42,326 nucleotides of DNA from the NCBI GenBank assembly GCA_007693535.1, contig REDK01000079.1, positions 1 to 42,326 of the forward strand, written 5' to 3'. Below, piece after piece: positions 17,820 through 25,579 of this stretch; the first letter of the stretch is position 1; every line of letters starts with the position of its first letter. The position numbers were made by a program, and so were the translations under genes. The notes beneath the pieces are model-generated. The model worked only from the letters and a program-made list of their open reading frames with translations, was not told where the DNA came from and ran no database searches. This DNA is from Chromatiaceae bacterium. Its GTDB lineage: Bacteria > Pseudomonadota > Gammaproteobacteria > Chromatiales > Chromatiaceae.

Positions 17820-18509
17820 ATGAAACAGCATACCGTGCGCTCCTTCGACGAGGCCATGCAGCGGGTCACTGCCGATCTGCTGCGCATGGGCCGCATCGTG
17901 CAGGACGAATTACGCACAGCCACCAGCCAACTCGATAACACAGCCGCGGACGATGTCCAGCCAATGCTCGATCTCGAGGAATGGGTGGATACCCTGAACG
18001 AGCGGATCGACCGTGAGGTCCAGCAGACCCTGGCCCTGCGGCAACCGGTCGCAGCCGACCTGCGCGCGCTGATGAGCAGTAACCGGATCGCGACCGAGAT
18101 GGAGCGGATCGGCGATCATGCGAAGAACATGACCCGGCGCGCGGCGATCATCGCCGAACAGGGGGTGCCGATGGACTTCAGCCGGGTGCGCGGGCTGGCC
18201 GAAGCGGTGCAGGCCCAACTGGCAGCCATCCTCACCGCCATCGAGCAGACCGATGCCGAGGCGGCCAAGATCATCTGGGGCAAGGATGCGCAGATCGATG
18301 GCCTCTATGACGAGGCCTTCAGTACCCACCTGGCCGAGATCTGCCAGACCCCCGACAACGCCGTAAGCTGCACCCACATGCTGTTCATCGCCAAGGCCCT
18401 CGAGCGCATCGGCGATCACGTCACCAACATGGCCGAGGATCTGATCTACTGGGTCAGCGCCGAACGCCTGAGCAAGCGCGCCACCGGCGGCATGGCCAGC
18501 CAGTCCTGA
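17820..18509 (+). CDS. phoU: Phosphate signalling protein PhoU
   Basis: The 229-residue all-helical protein shows the two PhoU repeats, each with an acidic metal-binding motif: NRIATEMERIGDHAKNMTRR (about 80-100) and KALERIGDHVTNMAEDLIYW (about 193-212). PhoU couples the Pst transporter to the PhoR/PhoB system and represses the Pho regulon when phosphate is plentiful. It closes the operon, 161 bases after pstB; that gap holds two copies of CCACCAGAGG, the second forming part of the ribosome binding region. The ATG at 17820 follows AGAGGAAAG. Confidence 0.95.
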   Translation: MKQHTVRSFDEAMQRVTADLLRMGRIVQDELRTATSQLDNTAADDVQPMLDLEEWVDTLNERIDREVQQTLALRQPVAADLRALMSSNRIATEMERIGDHAKNMTRRAAIIAEQGVPMDFSRVRGLAEAVQAQLAAILTAIEQTDAEAAKIIWGKDAQIDGLYDEAFSTHLAEICQTPDNAVSCTHMLFIAKALERIGDHVTNMAEDLIYWVSAERLSKRATGGMASQS

Positions 18510-18569
18510 GGCGCGGCAGTTCCGATCACCGGTTTGGTTTGCTGTTAGTCCCGGCACAGCGGGCGGCGC

Positions 18570-19964
18570 TCAGTTCCGCCCGAAGGCGACCCGCAGATGC
18601 GCCGGGAACGGGGTGCCAGCATAGTCGATCTGCCCGGCACGGCCGCGCGAACGGCGCAGATCCAGGGCCGCCAGCAAGGGCCGCAGCAGCAGCGGTAGCA
18701 CCGCGCGATTGATGTGCCGGCCGCGGCAGGCGTGTAGGCCATGGCCCCAGAGCAGATAGTCGTGGCGCGGGCGGTCGCTATGGAAGGCCCGCGGCGCCAT
18801 CACCTGCCAGGGATCGAACATGGCACCCAGGGTGGCGACGAAGACCAGGCTGTCCTGCGGGATGAAGCGCGCGCGCAGGGTGCCGCGGGCGATGGTGCAG
18901 TCGCGCAGCGCGCGCCGATAGAGCACCGGCTGCACCGGGTTGAAGCGCAGCGCCTCGAACAGGTAGCGGCCGAGGGCCTCCAGATCGTTGCCCCGCGCCA
19001 CCGTGGCCGCGGCGGCGAGTTGGCGCGGGCGCTCGAGCAGCCCGTCGAGGGCATGCACTGCGGCCTTGGACAGGGCCGCAATGCTATTGATTAGCAGCGC
19101 AAGGAGGTGATTGCGCAGGGCCTGGTCGTTGAGGTGACCGACCAGCCCCGACGCCTGCAGGGCCAACAGACGCCCCAGCAGGTCATCGGCATCTGCTGCC
19201 GCGGGTGCCGCACGCCGCGCCGCGATCGCCTCTTCCAGATACCGGCGACAGGCACGGGCGGCGATCAGGGCGCGCTCCTCTACCTTGGGATCGGCCCCGA
19301 GGTCGGCGAACACATACCAGTACATGATCTGCGCCCAGTCGATCAGCTCGGCCGCGCCGACTCCGCTCAACCCCAGTGGCAGCCCAAGATAACCGCTCGC
19401 CAAGCGGGCCGCCACCGGCAGGGTCAGCTCGGCCGGGACATCCAGACGCCCGCCGGCGGCGGCGACGATCGCACTCGCCTCGGTTTGCACCAGGGGGCCG
19501 ATGAGCCGGCCCACATCCTCCCAGCGCAGCACCAGGTGCAGGATCCGCACGGTCTGCTCGTAGGCCGGCGATTCCTGCATGCCCAGGGCGAGGTTGTCAC
19601 CGCCGGTCAGGCGCCGCAGGCGCGGCTCATAGACCACCGGGAAGCAGCGCTCGCGCGCGAGCACCTCCAGCACATCGGCGCGGCGCGTTACCAGCACCGT
19701 GCCGGCATTGGCATAGGCACCGATCAAGCGCTGGTCGATCACCCAGATCGGCTGCCATACCCGCAGCACCCCGAATAGCCGCCGCTGGCCGTTGGGCGTA
19801 TTGACGCGGTTAACCAGTCGGGTGCGCCAATCGCCACCCTCCTCCGCCCGCGCCAGCAGCGCCCCGAGCGCCAGGTGTAACAAACCGAACAGATCGGCGA
19901 TGGCGCCGAGCAGGACCCCCACCGCGCGCAGCAGCACCGCGATCAGATTCAACAGCAGTGTCAT
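18570..19964 (-). CDS. Cytochrome P450
   Basis: About 464 residues. The haem-ligand motif is LLWGHGLHACRGRHI (C near residue 421), and the K-helix ExxR is in LFEALRFNPVQP. The I-helix region reads LLALLINSIAALSKAAVHAL and lacks the usual acidic-Thr pair used in O2 activation. Together with the hydrophobic N-terminal helix (MTLLLNLIAVLLRAVGVLLG), this suggests a peroxide- or hydroperoxide-using P450 rather than a classical monooxygenase. A peroxidase-like C-terminal remnant lies just upstream, consistent with an original peroxidase-P450 pair. The start ATG at 19964 is chosen because it begins the hydrophobic segment; the frame is open to 20066. The substrate is unknown. Confidence 0.85.
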   Translation of the reverse strand: MTLLLNLIAVLLRAVGVLLGAIADLFGLLHLALGALLARAEEGGDWRTRLVNRVNTPNGQRRLFGVLRVWQPIWVIDQRLIGAYANAGTVLVTRRADVLEVLARERCFPVVYEPRLRRLTGGDNLALGMQESPAYEQTVRILHLVLRWEDVGRLIGPLVQTEASAIVAAAGGRLDVPAELTLPVAARLASGYLGLPLGLSGVGAAELIDWAQIMYWYVFADLGADPKVEERALIAARACRRYLEEAIAARRAAPAAADADDLLGRLLALQASGLVGHLNDQALRNHLLALLINSIAALSKAAVHALDGLLERPRQLAAAATVARGNDLEALGRYLFEALRFNPVQPVLYRRALRDCTIARGTLRARFIPQDSLVFVATLGAMFDPWQVMAPRAFHSDRPRHDYLLWGHGLHACRGRHINRAVLPLLLRPLLAALDLRRSRGRAGQIDYAGTPFPAHLRVAFGRN

Positions 19965-20076
19965 CGTCCTGCGAACTCCGTGGTCAGCAGCTGTGCTGGT
20001 GAGCGCGACGAGACCGGTGTGCCCCCGGGTTGCCACCGATGGTCGGCCTGCAATGGCTGCGGTCATCCCTGCCGCC

Positions 20077-20175
20077 TCAGGTGGGATCGACCGCGCCTTC
20101 GGCGATCATCCGCAGGCCGTTTAGCCCCGGGATGAAGAAATACTCGCCGCCGCGCATGGTGACCAACTGGGGCAG
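20077..20175 (-). pseudogene. Possible C-terminal remnant of a DyP-type peroxidase
   Basis: A minus-strand frame ends with LPQLVTMRGGEYFFIPGLNG plus about a dozen further residues and a stop at 20077. The GGEYFF-P pattern resembles the very end of DyP-type peroxidases. Upstream of about 20175 the frame has no plausible peroxidase sequence, so only about 30 codons of the C-terminus remain. It stands directly before the P450 gene on the same strand. The assignment is from memory of the family ending and is tentative. Confidence 0.35.
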
Positions 20176-20416
20176 ATTGGCACAAACATAGGGTGGTTTG
20201 TTGCCGGCTGGATCGGCAGCGATCGCGCAGGCTCCGGTGGATTGATGGGCACCAAGCATGCCCTGCCCCGCTGGCATTGACAATGCGCAATCGCGGGGGG
20301 ACGCCTGGCCAGTCGTCGGTGCCCGGACCGGCTGGCCCAACGGCCGCATCGTTCCCCGGAGCCAGCGTCGGGCGCCCCGTGCAGAGCCACATTGGAATCA
20401 GGGTCTGGAATCAGGG

Positions 20417-20995
20417 TCAGGGTCGGATCTCGATCGGCGTGCCATTGGGTACGAAACGCCAGATCTCGTCAATGGCCAGGTTAGAGACCGCAATGCAGCC
20501 CTCGGTCCAGTCCTTGTAGGCGATCAGATCGCGCACCGCGCCGGGGCCGCGTCCATGGGGTTGGCCATGGATCATGATCATGCCACCCGGGTCCCAGCCC
20601 TGGCGGGCCGCATACAGCCGATCCTGCTCGTTGGGATACGAGATGTGCAGGGATCTGTGAAAGCGGCTGTTGGGGTTGCGCCAGTCGATCAGGTAATGGC
20701 CCTCGGGGGTGCGGTTATCGCCGCGCCGCTCCTTATGCCCAACTGGGTCGATCCCGAGGCTGACGCGATAGGTACGAAACGGCTTGCCGTGGTGCAGCAG
20801 GTACAGCCGCCGCTGGCCCTTCTTGACCAGCACCGCATCGGCTAGCAGCGGATTGGCCCGGGTCGAGCGCGCCACCGGCTGTGCCTGCGGCACGGCACCA
20901 CCGGGTAGAAAGGACATGGCAGCAACGCTGGTGCTGAGGCCGAGCAGCGCGGTCAGAACAGCAGTCAATCGGAGAAGATGCCAGAACATCGTCAT
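20417..20995 (-). CDS. L,D-transpeptidase (YkuD domain), secreted
   Basis: The 192-residue protein starts with a signal peptide (about 1-26, LTAVLTALLGLSTSVAAMS). A YkuD catalytic domain (about 50-190) follows. Motifs are VLVKKGQRRLYLLHHGKPFR, RRGDNRTPEGHYLIDWRN, MIMIHGQP (catalytic His region) and WTEGCIAVSN, which holds the nucleophilic Cys (about residue 170). Such enzymes form 3-3 cross-links in peptidoglycan or attach proteins to it in the periplasm. It resembles the small ErfK/YafK-like group. Upstream (20996-21186) is a non-coding gap. The GTCAGGG-type short repeats at 20390-20430 overlap its 3' end. Confidence 0.9.
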   Translation of the reverse strand: MTMFWHLLRLTAVLTALLGLSTSVAAMSFLPGGAVPQAQPVARSTRANPLLADAVLVKKGQRRLYLLHHGKPFRTYRVSLGIDPVGHKERRGDNRTPEGHYLIDWRNPNSRFHRSLHISYPNEQDRLYAARQGWDPGGMIMIHGQPHGRGPGAVRDLIAYKDWTEGCIAVSNLAIDEIWRFVPNGTPIEIRP

Positions 20996-21186
20996 TACAG
21001 CAGGGGGTCAGTACGGAGTTGTTCGGTTGCCTGGACGCGTGGCGACGGCAGCAGGCCGGGTGCAACCGCTCCCGGGCGCGGCGCCGAACTGCTGAGCGTG
21101 GCCTTGGTCTTAGCTCAGGTTTCCTATCCTAGTTGAGGCCCGCGGCGGGGGCCCCGCGGTCAGGCCAGTTTAGATCCTGGACCAGC

Positions 21187-21558
21187 TCAGGAGAGGTCCG
21201 CTGCATGCGCCTTTAAATCGCTCAGTTGGCACACCTCCAGGGCGCGTGCATGGGTGGCACGCAGCAGGACCCGCGGGGCACAACCGGCCTCGAAGGCCTC
21301 CTGCCAGCGCGCCGCGCACAGACACCAGCGATCGCCGGGGGCAAGGCCCGGGAAATCGAACTCCGGTACCGGCGTGCTGAGGTCGTTACCGCGGGACGCC
21401 GAGAAGGCCAGGAACTCGGCTGTCACCTTGGCGCAGACGGTATGCGAGCCGAGGTCCTGCGGGCCGGTTTCGCAGGCACCGCTGCGGGTAAAACCGGTCA
21501 TCGGATCATGGGAACAGACTTCCAGGGGCTCGCCGAGGACATTTTTCGCCATGCTCAT
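21187..21558 (-). CDS. DUF2237 family protein
   Basis: A small cytosolic protein of about 123 residues that matches DUF2237 along its whole length. Typical stretches are NVLGEPLEVCSHDPMTGFTR, GSHTVCAKVTAEFL, SRGNDLSTPVPEFDFPGL and GDRWCLCAARWQEAFEAG. The conserved cysteines and acidic residues are present. The function of the family is unknown. Two start codons, at 21558 and 21552, lie next to each other, and neither has a strong ribosome binding site. It is a single gene with non-coding DNA on both sides. Confidence 0.88.
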   Translation of the reverse strand: MSMAKNVLGEPLEVCSHDPMTGFTRSGACETGPQDLGSHTVCAKVTAEFLAFSASRGNDLSTPVPEFDFPGLAPGDRWCLCAARWQEAFEAGCAPRVLLRATHARALEVCQLSDLKAHAADLS

Positions 21559-21969
21559 GGGTTGGGACTCTGCTGATTGAACTGGTCGGTCGGGGCGGCG
21601 CAGGCCACCCGGATTGGGTTTGCCGACCGGAGCGCATCCCGCATGGAAACATCGGGCAATGCGCCTGCCGGCTGGCCAGGGTCGATGAGCGCGCAGCCGG
21701 GGGCTGCCCTGGCGCCTTATGAGACTGGATTAAGGGGCTTGTAAAACCATGGAATCTATCGCACTTCTGCACCGATGCAGGCAAGCTGGACCCAGCACGA
21801 CCTGTGCCGGCCCTAATTTTGGTCCCGATTCCAGTTCTGATTCCAGGTCCCAGTCCGTGCCCCGGCGTGACCCCGCTCCCTGCCCTGCCGGTCGCAACCC
21901 GGCCGCTGTCGCGCCAGACCGTATGGACGGCGCAGCAGCGATCCTGTGTTTCCCAAGGAGACCGCATTG
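21559..21969. other. Intergenic region, no gene recognised
   Basis: Open frames in this 411-base stretch show no family motif. At 21815-21865 there is an irregular repeat of the type GGTCCCGATTCCAGT/GATTCCAGGTCCCAGT. The last bases hold AAGGAG (21954-21959), the ribosome binding site of the M48 protease gene. Confidence 0.5.
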
Positions 21970-22854
21970 ATGAAGCTTGCAACCCTCCGCCGCCCTGGTC
22001 GAGTTCATGACCCGCTGCACGGCAGGTGCGGTGGTCGCTCCCGGAGTGCCGGCCTCGGCTGGCCCTTGGCCCTAGCGCTGCTCCTGATCCTGCTCGGCAG
22101 TTGCACCACGGTGCCGGAGACCGGCCGCCAGCAACTGCTCCTGATGACGCCAGCCGAGGAGGCCCAGGCCGGCCTGCAGGCCTTCACCGCCATCAAGCGC
22201 CAGCGTCCGGTGGTCACCTCCGGGAAGGATGCCGAGATGGTGCGCACGGTGGGCGAGCGTATTGCCCGGGTTGCGCCCCTACCCCATGCCGACTGGGAGT
22301 TCGTGCTGTTCAAGGACGATGCCCCCAATGCCTTCGCCCTGCCCGGTGGCAAGGTCGGCATCTTCACCGGCATCCTGCCGATCACCAAGGACGAGGCCGG
22401 GCTGGCCACCGTGATCGGCCACGAGGTCGCCCATGCGGTGGCCCGCCATGGGGCCGAGCGGGCCTCCAAGTCGATGGTGGTGCAACTCGGCGGCAGCGTA
22501 CTCTCGGCCGCCCTCGGCGCCGATGCCGGCATGAGCCGCGATCTGGTCATGCAAGCCTATGGCATCGGCACCCAGGTCGGCGTGATGCTACCTTACTCCC
22601 GCTTGCAGGAGCTGGAGGCAGACGAGTTGGGGCTGCTCTACATGGCCCGCGCCGGCTTCGATCCGCGCGCGGCGGTGGCCTTCTGGCAACGCTTCGCTGA
22701 CTACAACGCCCGTCGCGGCGGCAGTACTCCGGAGTTTCTCAGCACTCATCCGGTGGATAGCCGCCGCATCGCCGAACTGGAGCGGATGCTGCCGCGCGCG
22801 CTCGCCGAATATGAGCGCCTGCATGGCCAGCGCCCGGCGGGGATGACGCGATGA
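21970..22854 (+). CDS. M48 family metalloprotease, putative lipoprotein
   Basis: About 294 residues. A signal sequence ends in the lipobox LLILLGSCTT (Cys near residue 48), which predicts lipid anchoring. The peptidase domain contains VIGHEVAHAVARHG, the HExxH zinc motif (about 150-160), and the third ligand region LQELEADELGLLYMARAGFD (about 212-230). FLSTHPVDSRRIAEL near the end is also typical. It resembles LoiP/YcaL/BepA-like periplasmic proteases that act in outer membrane quality control. The ATG at 21970 with AAGGAG upstream is preferred to the ATG at 21946. The long Arg-rich n-region before the hydrophobic segment is unusual, and a later start is possible. Confidence 0.9.
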   Translation: MKLATLRRPGRVHDPLHGRCGGRSRSAGLGWPLALALLLILLGSCTTVPETGRQQLLLMTPAEEAQAGLQAFTAIKRQRPVVTSGKDAEMVRTVGERIARVAPLPHADWEFVLFKDDAPNAFALPGGKVGIFTGILPITKDEAGLATVIGHEVAHAVARHGAERASKSMVVQLGGSVLSAALGADAGMSRDLVMQAYGIGTQVGVMLPYSRLQELEADELGLLYMARAGFDPRAAVAFWQRFADYNARRGGSTPEFLSTHPVDSRRIAELERMLPRALAEYERLHGQRPAGMTR

Positions 22855-22894
22855 TCCGACCATGGGCGGGCGGACGCACCGCCGGGGGGCGCTG

Positions 22895-24085
22895 ATGCGC
22901 TGGCTGGCTCTGCCGTTGGCGGTCTTGCTGTTGGCACTCGGCGCCTGGCAGCTTTGGCCAAGTACGCCCCGCGGCGATACTGTCACTGCGAGCGACGCCC
23001 TGCTGACTGCTATCCTGCCGGCCCTCGCTGAGGCCTTGGCCCAGGATGCAGTCGCCGAGACCGACCAGCCCGTCCTCTGGGACCTGGGCGCCGTGCTCAC
23101 CGATGCGCGTGGGCATCGCTACGGGCTGCGACTGATGCTGGCCCGGGTCGTGCTGGCCACCCACGGAGAGCGCACCTCCCCCTTTGCCGCCAATGCGGTG
23201 ATGGTCGGTGGCCTGGCCCTGGCCGATGCCAAGCGCGGTCGCTGGTACTTGGACAACCGCGCCAGCCGCACCGCACTTGGGCTGGCCGGTGGGTTGGCCG
23301 GTGGGATGGCCGGCGTCGAGGAGGCCGACGGCGCTCCGACGTCGACCTGGTGGATCGAGGACTGGCGCCTGGAACCCGACGCCGCAGGTCGTCTGCGGCT
23401 GCGCGCCGATGGCGGCGACATCGGGCTCGACCTGGTGCTGCAACCGACCCTGAGACCGATCGATGCCCGCGCCAGCGGTCTGCTCGATGGCCCGGGCACG
23501 ACGCCACGCGGCGACACCGCCGATGCCGACCGACCGGCCGCCGCGATGGAACTCATCGTGCAGCCTGGCCTGCAGGTTAGCGGCAGTCTTCAACTGCCTG
23601 GGGTCGAGCTGCGGACGGTGACCGGCAACGCCTGGCTGGAGCAGGCGCGCGGCGCGCTGCCCGCGCTGTTTGATGGCGGCAGCGGCCAGTTGGCGCTGAA
23701 CCGCTTCGCTTTGATGCTCGAGGACGGTCGCGCGCTGACCTGCCTCCATCTGCGCCGCCGCCAGGGTGGTGGCACCCCCATACCCACCTGCCTGCTGGTG
23801 GCACCCGACGGCACTCGGCGTCTCTATCGCCGTCGCGAACTGACTCTGATCCCTGCCCCGCGCCAGCGCTTGGCCGACGGGGTATATCCGTTGCACTGGC
23901 AACTGACCCTGCCCGCGCAGGAACTGGCGCTGAGCCTGACCCCATTGCTGGCGGGTCAGGGCAACCACTTGGGTGCCAGCAGCAGCGCGCTCTGGAGCGG
24001 CGCGGTATTGGTCGCTGGCACCCACGCCGGCCAGCCCATCGCCGGCAGCGGCCGGATGGACCTGGGTGGCTATCGGGGCGGCTGA
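22895..24085 (+). CDS. Lipocalin-like AttH/CrtC-family protein, secreted
   Basis: About 396 residues with an N-terminal signal or anchor segment (LALPLAVLLLALGAWQLWP). The body matches the fold shared by carotenoid 1,2-hydratase (CrtC) and AttH-like 'secreted hydrolases'. The evidence is WWIEDWRLEPDAAGRLRLRA, GLDLVLQPTLRP, and the end motif AGSGRMDLGGYRG. Proteins of this AttH type often sit with lipoprotein-type ABC transporter genes, but none is adjacent here. A carotenoid substrate cannot be concluded, because no carotenoid gene is near. The chosen ATG at 22895 begins the hydrophobic segment; the frame is open from 22862. The gene starts about 40 bases after the M48 protease, so the two may be co-transcribed. 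Confidence 0.75.
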   Translation: MRWLALPLAVLLLALGAWQLWPSTPRGDTVTASDALLTAILPALAEALAQDAVAETDQPVLWDLGAVLTDARGHRYGLRLMLARVVLATHGERTSPFAANAVMVGGLALADAKRGRWYLDNRASRTALGLAGGLAGGMAGVEEADGAPTSTWWIEDWRLEPDAAGRLRLRADGGDIGLDLVLQPTLRPIDARASGLLDGPGTTPRGDTADADRPAAAMELIVQPGLQVSGSLQLPGVELRTVTGNAWLEQARGALPALFDGGSGQLALNRFALMLEDGRALTCLHLRRRQGGGTPIPTCLLVAPDGTRRLYRRRELTLIPAPRQRLADGVYPLHWQLTLPAQELALSLTPLLAGQGNHLGASSSALWSGAVLVAGTHAGQPIAGSGRMDLGGYRGG

Positions 24086-24091
24086 ATCACC

Positions 24092-24342
24092 ATCGAAGTG
24101 GTCTCGAACGCTGGGCGCATCGACAAGCTCCACATGGCCTTGATCGTGATCCCGAACAGCACCGCGGGCTCCGTGCGTAGCCAGGGGTTCCAGCCCTGGT
24201 GGCGTCAAGCCAGGATGGCCCGGCAACGCAGCCGACCGCTGTTGTGATCGGAGTTCTGATCAGGGCCCTCCACATCTACCGGCAGCTTGGCGTGAAAGAG
24301 TTCTGGCGCTGGCGCAAAGGCCAGCTCCAGACCTACTGCCTT
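24092..24342 (+). pseudogene. Uma2-family (PD-(D/E)XK) gene fragment split by a small mobile element
   Basis: Before the insertion the frame reads IEVVSNAGRIDKLH (24092-24133). After it, IYRQLGVKEFWRWRKGQLQ plus TYCL continues (24274-24342, other frame). Removing the 132-bp insert and one copy of CTCCACAT fuses these into a continuous Uma2 C-terminal segment (...IDKLHIYRQLGVKEFW...). The N-terminal two thirds of the gene are missing, because the lipocalin gene ends only 6 bases upstream. The family's usual ending is not recognisable after 24342. Uma2 (DUF820) proteins have a restriction-endonuclease-like fold and unknown function. Confidence 0.7.
24136..24267. mobile_element. 132-bp MITE-like element with 8-bp target duplication
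   Basis: The element is flanked by perfect copies of CTCCACAT (24128-24135 and 24268-24275). Its ends are imperfect inverted repeats: GGCCTTGATC on the left, and GGCCCTGATC read inward from the right (9 of 10 matching, with weaker similarity beyond). It contains a hairpin CCAGGG/CCCTGG (24181-24199) and no gene, so it must have been moved by a transposase acting in trans. The 8-bp duplication and GG-starting ends would suit families such as ISL3 or IS6, but this is a guess. The restored host reading frame (see the Uma2 fragment) supports a true insertion. Confidence 0.75.
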
Positions 24343-24441
24343 GCCCATCACCATGCGGCCGGGAAGGTTCAGAGCCGCCTGCGTCGTGGATGCCGCCGAA
24401 CCGCCCGCGCAGAGCGCCCTCGCCGCGGGCTGGCGCTGGCT

Positions 24442-24723
24442 CTAGGGATCGTCGCGGATCACCACGGTCTGTGTGACTGGCACGATCTCGTTCGCCGGCA
24501 TCCCGACCCGGTGGGCGTGGTCTTGCAGCGCCGCTGGATCGCTGGCCTGGTAGACGCAGAGCGTCCCGAGCCGCCCGTCGGGTTCAGCCAGGACGTAGCT
24601 GCGAATCCAGCGCACCTGATCGGCCATCTCCTCATCGCCGATGCGACGCGACCGTGCCGCTGCCTGTTCCAATTCCTGGCCCGATGCCCAGGCGCTACGA
24701 CGGCGAATGACAAAGGTCTGCAT
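24442..24723 (-). CDS. DUF4242 family small protein
   Basis: A 93-residue protein with the DUF4242 (SCO4226-like nickel-binding) ferredoxin-like pattern. It begins with MQTFVIRRR, has VRWIRSYVLAEPDGRLGTLC in the middle, and VYQASDPAALQDHAHRVGMP towards the end, with a conserved His. The start at 24723 has a good GGAGG site six bases upstream, which rules out the longer open frame to 24804. The function is unknown; metal binding is inferred from the family. It is followed upstream by a truncated hemoglobin gene on the same strand about 110 bases away. Confidence 0.8.
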   Translation of the reverse strand: MQTFVIRRRSAWASGQELEQAAARSRRIGDEEMADQVRWIRSYVLAEPDGRLGTLCVYQASDPAALQDHAHRVGMPANEIVPVTQTVVIRDDP

Positions 24724-24829
24724 GGGTGCCTCCGTTTGGTTTTCGTTCGGTATGCAGGAAACGCGCAAGGATTCAGCGTTTCCCTGGCCTCGGGCCGGTG
24801 CCATCTCGCACTGGCCGCTGCTAGCCCCC

Positions 24830-25198
24830 TCACAAATGCACGATGTCCTCCTTCATTCCATAGGCGATGGCTAGCAGTTCCGCCTTCTCACGCTCGCCGA
24901 CCCCGTGCTGGGTCAGCCCGGCGAGGATGTCGTCCAGGACCGCGACGAACTCCGCCTCGTTGATGTTCATCCCGCTGTGGGCGGTGCGCATGTCCATCCC
25001 GTTGTAGACCTGCGGGCCACCGGTGCCGCTGCCGATCAGATCGCTCACCAGATCGATCAACTCGGCGTCGGAGCGCTTGGTATGCCGATAGCGCGGACTG
25101 ATGGTCGGGTTGTGGTGATGGTTGGCCACGATGTCAGTGACGATTGCGCGGATCTGCGTTTCGCCGCCTAGGCGTTCGTACAAGCTCGCTTCGGGCAT
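24830..25198 (-). CDS. Group 1 truncated hemoglobin (HbN-like)
   Basis: About 122 residues, a normal length for a group I truncated globin. Visible features are SLYERLGGETQIRAIVTDIV, NHHHNPTISPRY, the region YNGMDMRTAHSGMNINEAEF with the probable proximal haem His (AHSGM, about residue 76), and a helix ending YGMKEDIVHL. Such proteins bind O2 or NO and often detoxify NO; the role here is inferred. The ATG at 25198 is chosen because GGAGG lies 5 bases before it. The alternative ATG at 25210 would place this site inside the coding sequence. Confidence 0.88.
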   Translation of the reverse strand: MPEASLYERLGGETQIRAIVTDIVANHHHNPTISPRYRHTKRSDAELIDLVSDLIGSGTGGPQVYNGMDMRTAHSGMNINEAEFVAVLDDILAGLTQHGVGEREKAELLAIAYGMKEDIVHL

Positions 25199-25579
25199 GT
25201 CCGCCTCCACGCGTCCAGTCGGACGCTGTTCGGGTTGATCTGCCGTTGGGGAGCGGGACTACATTGCGATCCCCCCGGTTGGCCGTCGTCGCCGTTGCCA
25301 CCGCAGCAGCGCGGGAAAATCAGGGTGCGGCCGGCGACCACGTGAGGGATAGGCTATCGATCTAGGATGCTGGCAACATCCCCAGAACAGGGGAGTTGCG
25401 GGGCGGCGAGGCGCTCGAGGCCCAGGAGCCGGTTGAGCATGCAGTCGATTTCACGGTGCCCAATAACAACGCGGCAGGGTCACGGTGTCGGCCAGCAGCA
25501 GATCGGTTCACTGCGGAAATGCCACCGGGCTTTGCGCGCTCCAAGCATCGCCACCCCGGTCCGACCATCCTGGTTCGGT
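25199..25579. other. Intergenic region, possible degraded coding remnant
   Basis: No intact gene is visible. On the minus strand between about 25470 and 25362 a frame reads MLNRLLGLERLAAPQLPC and ends at a stop near 25362. An earlier piece in another frame (LLADTVTLPRCYW) precedes it. This pattern suggests a frameshifted C-terminal remnant, but I cannot name the family. Confidence 0.35.

Noticed and set aside
20385-20430. Short GGAATCAGGGTC-type repeats as a CRISPR or regulatory array
   Set aside because: Only two or three imperfect copies without spacers; they overlap the end of the L,D-transpeptidase gene.
22739-24226. Minus-strand frame of 495 codons opposite the lipocalin-like gene
   Set aside because: Composition is Gln, Gly, Ala-rich without motifs, and the plus strand encodes a convincing signal peptide and AttH/CrtC-type end motif.
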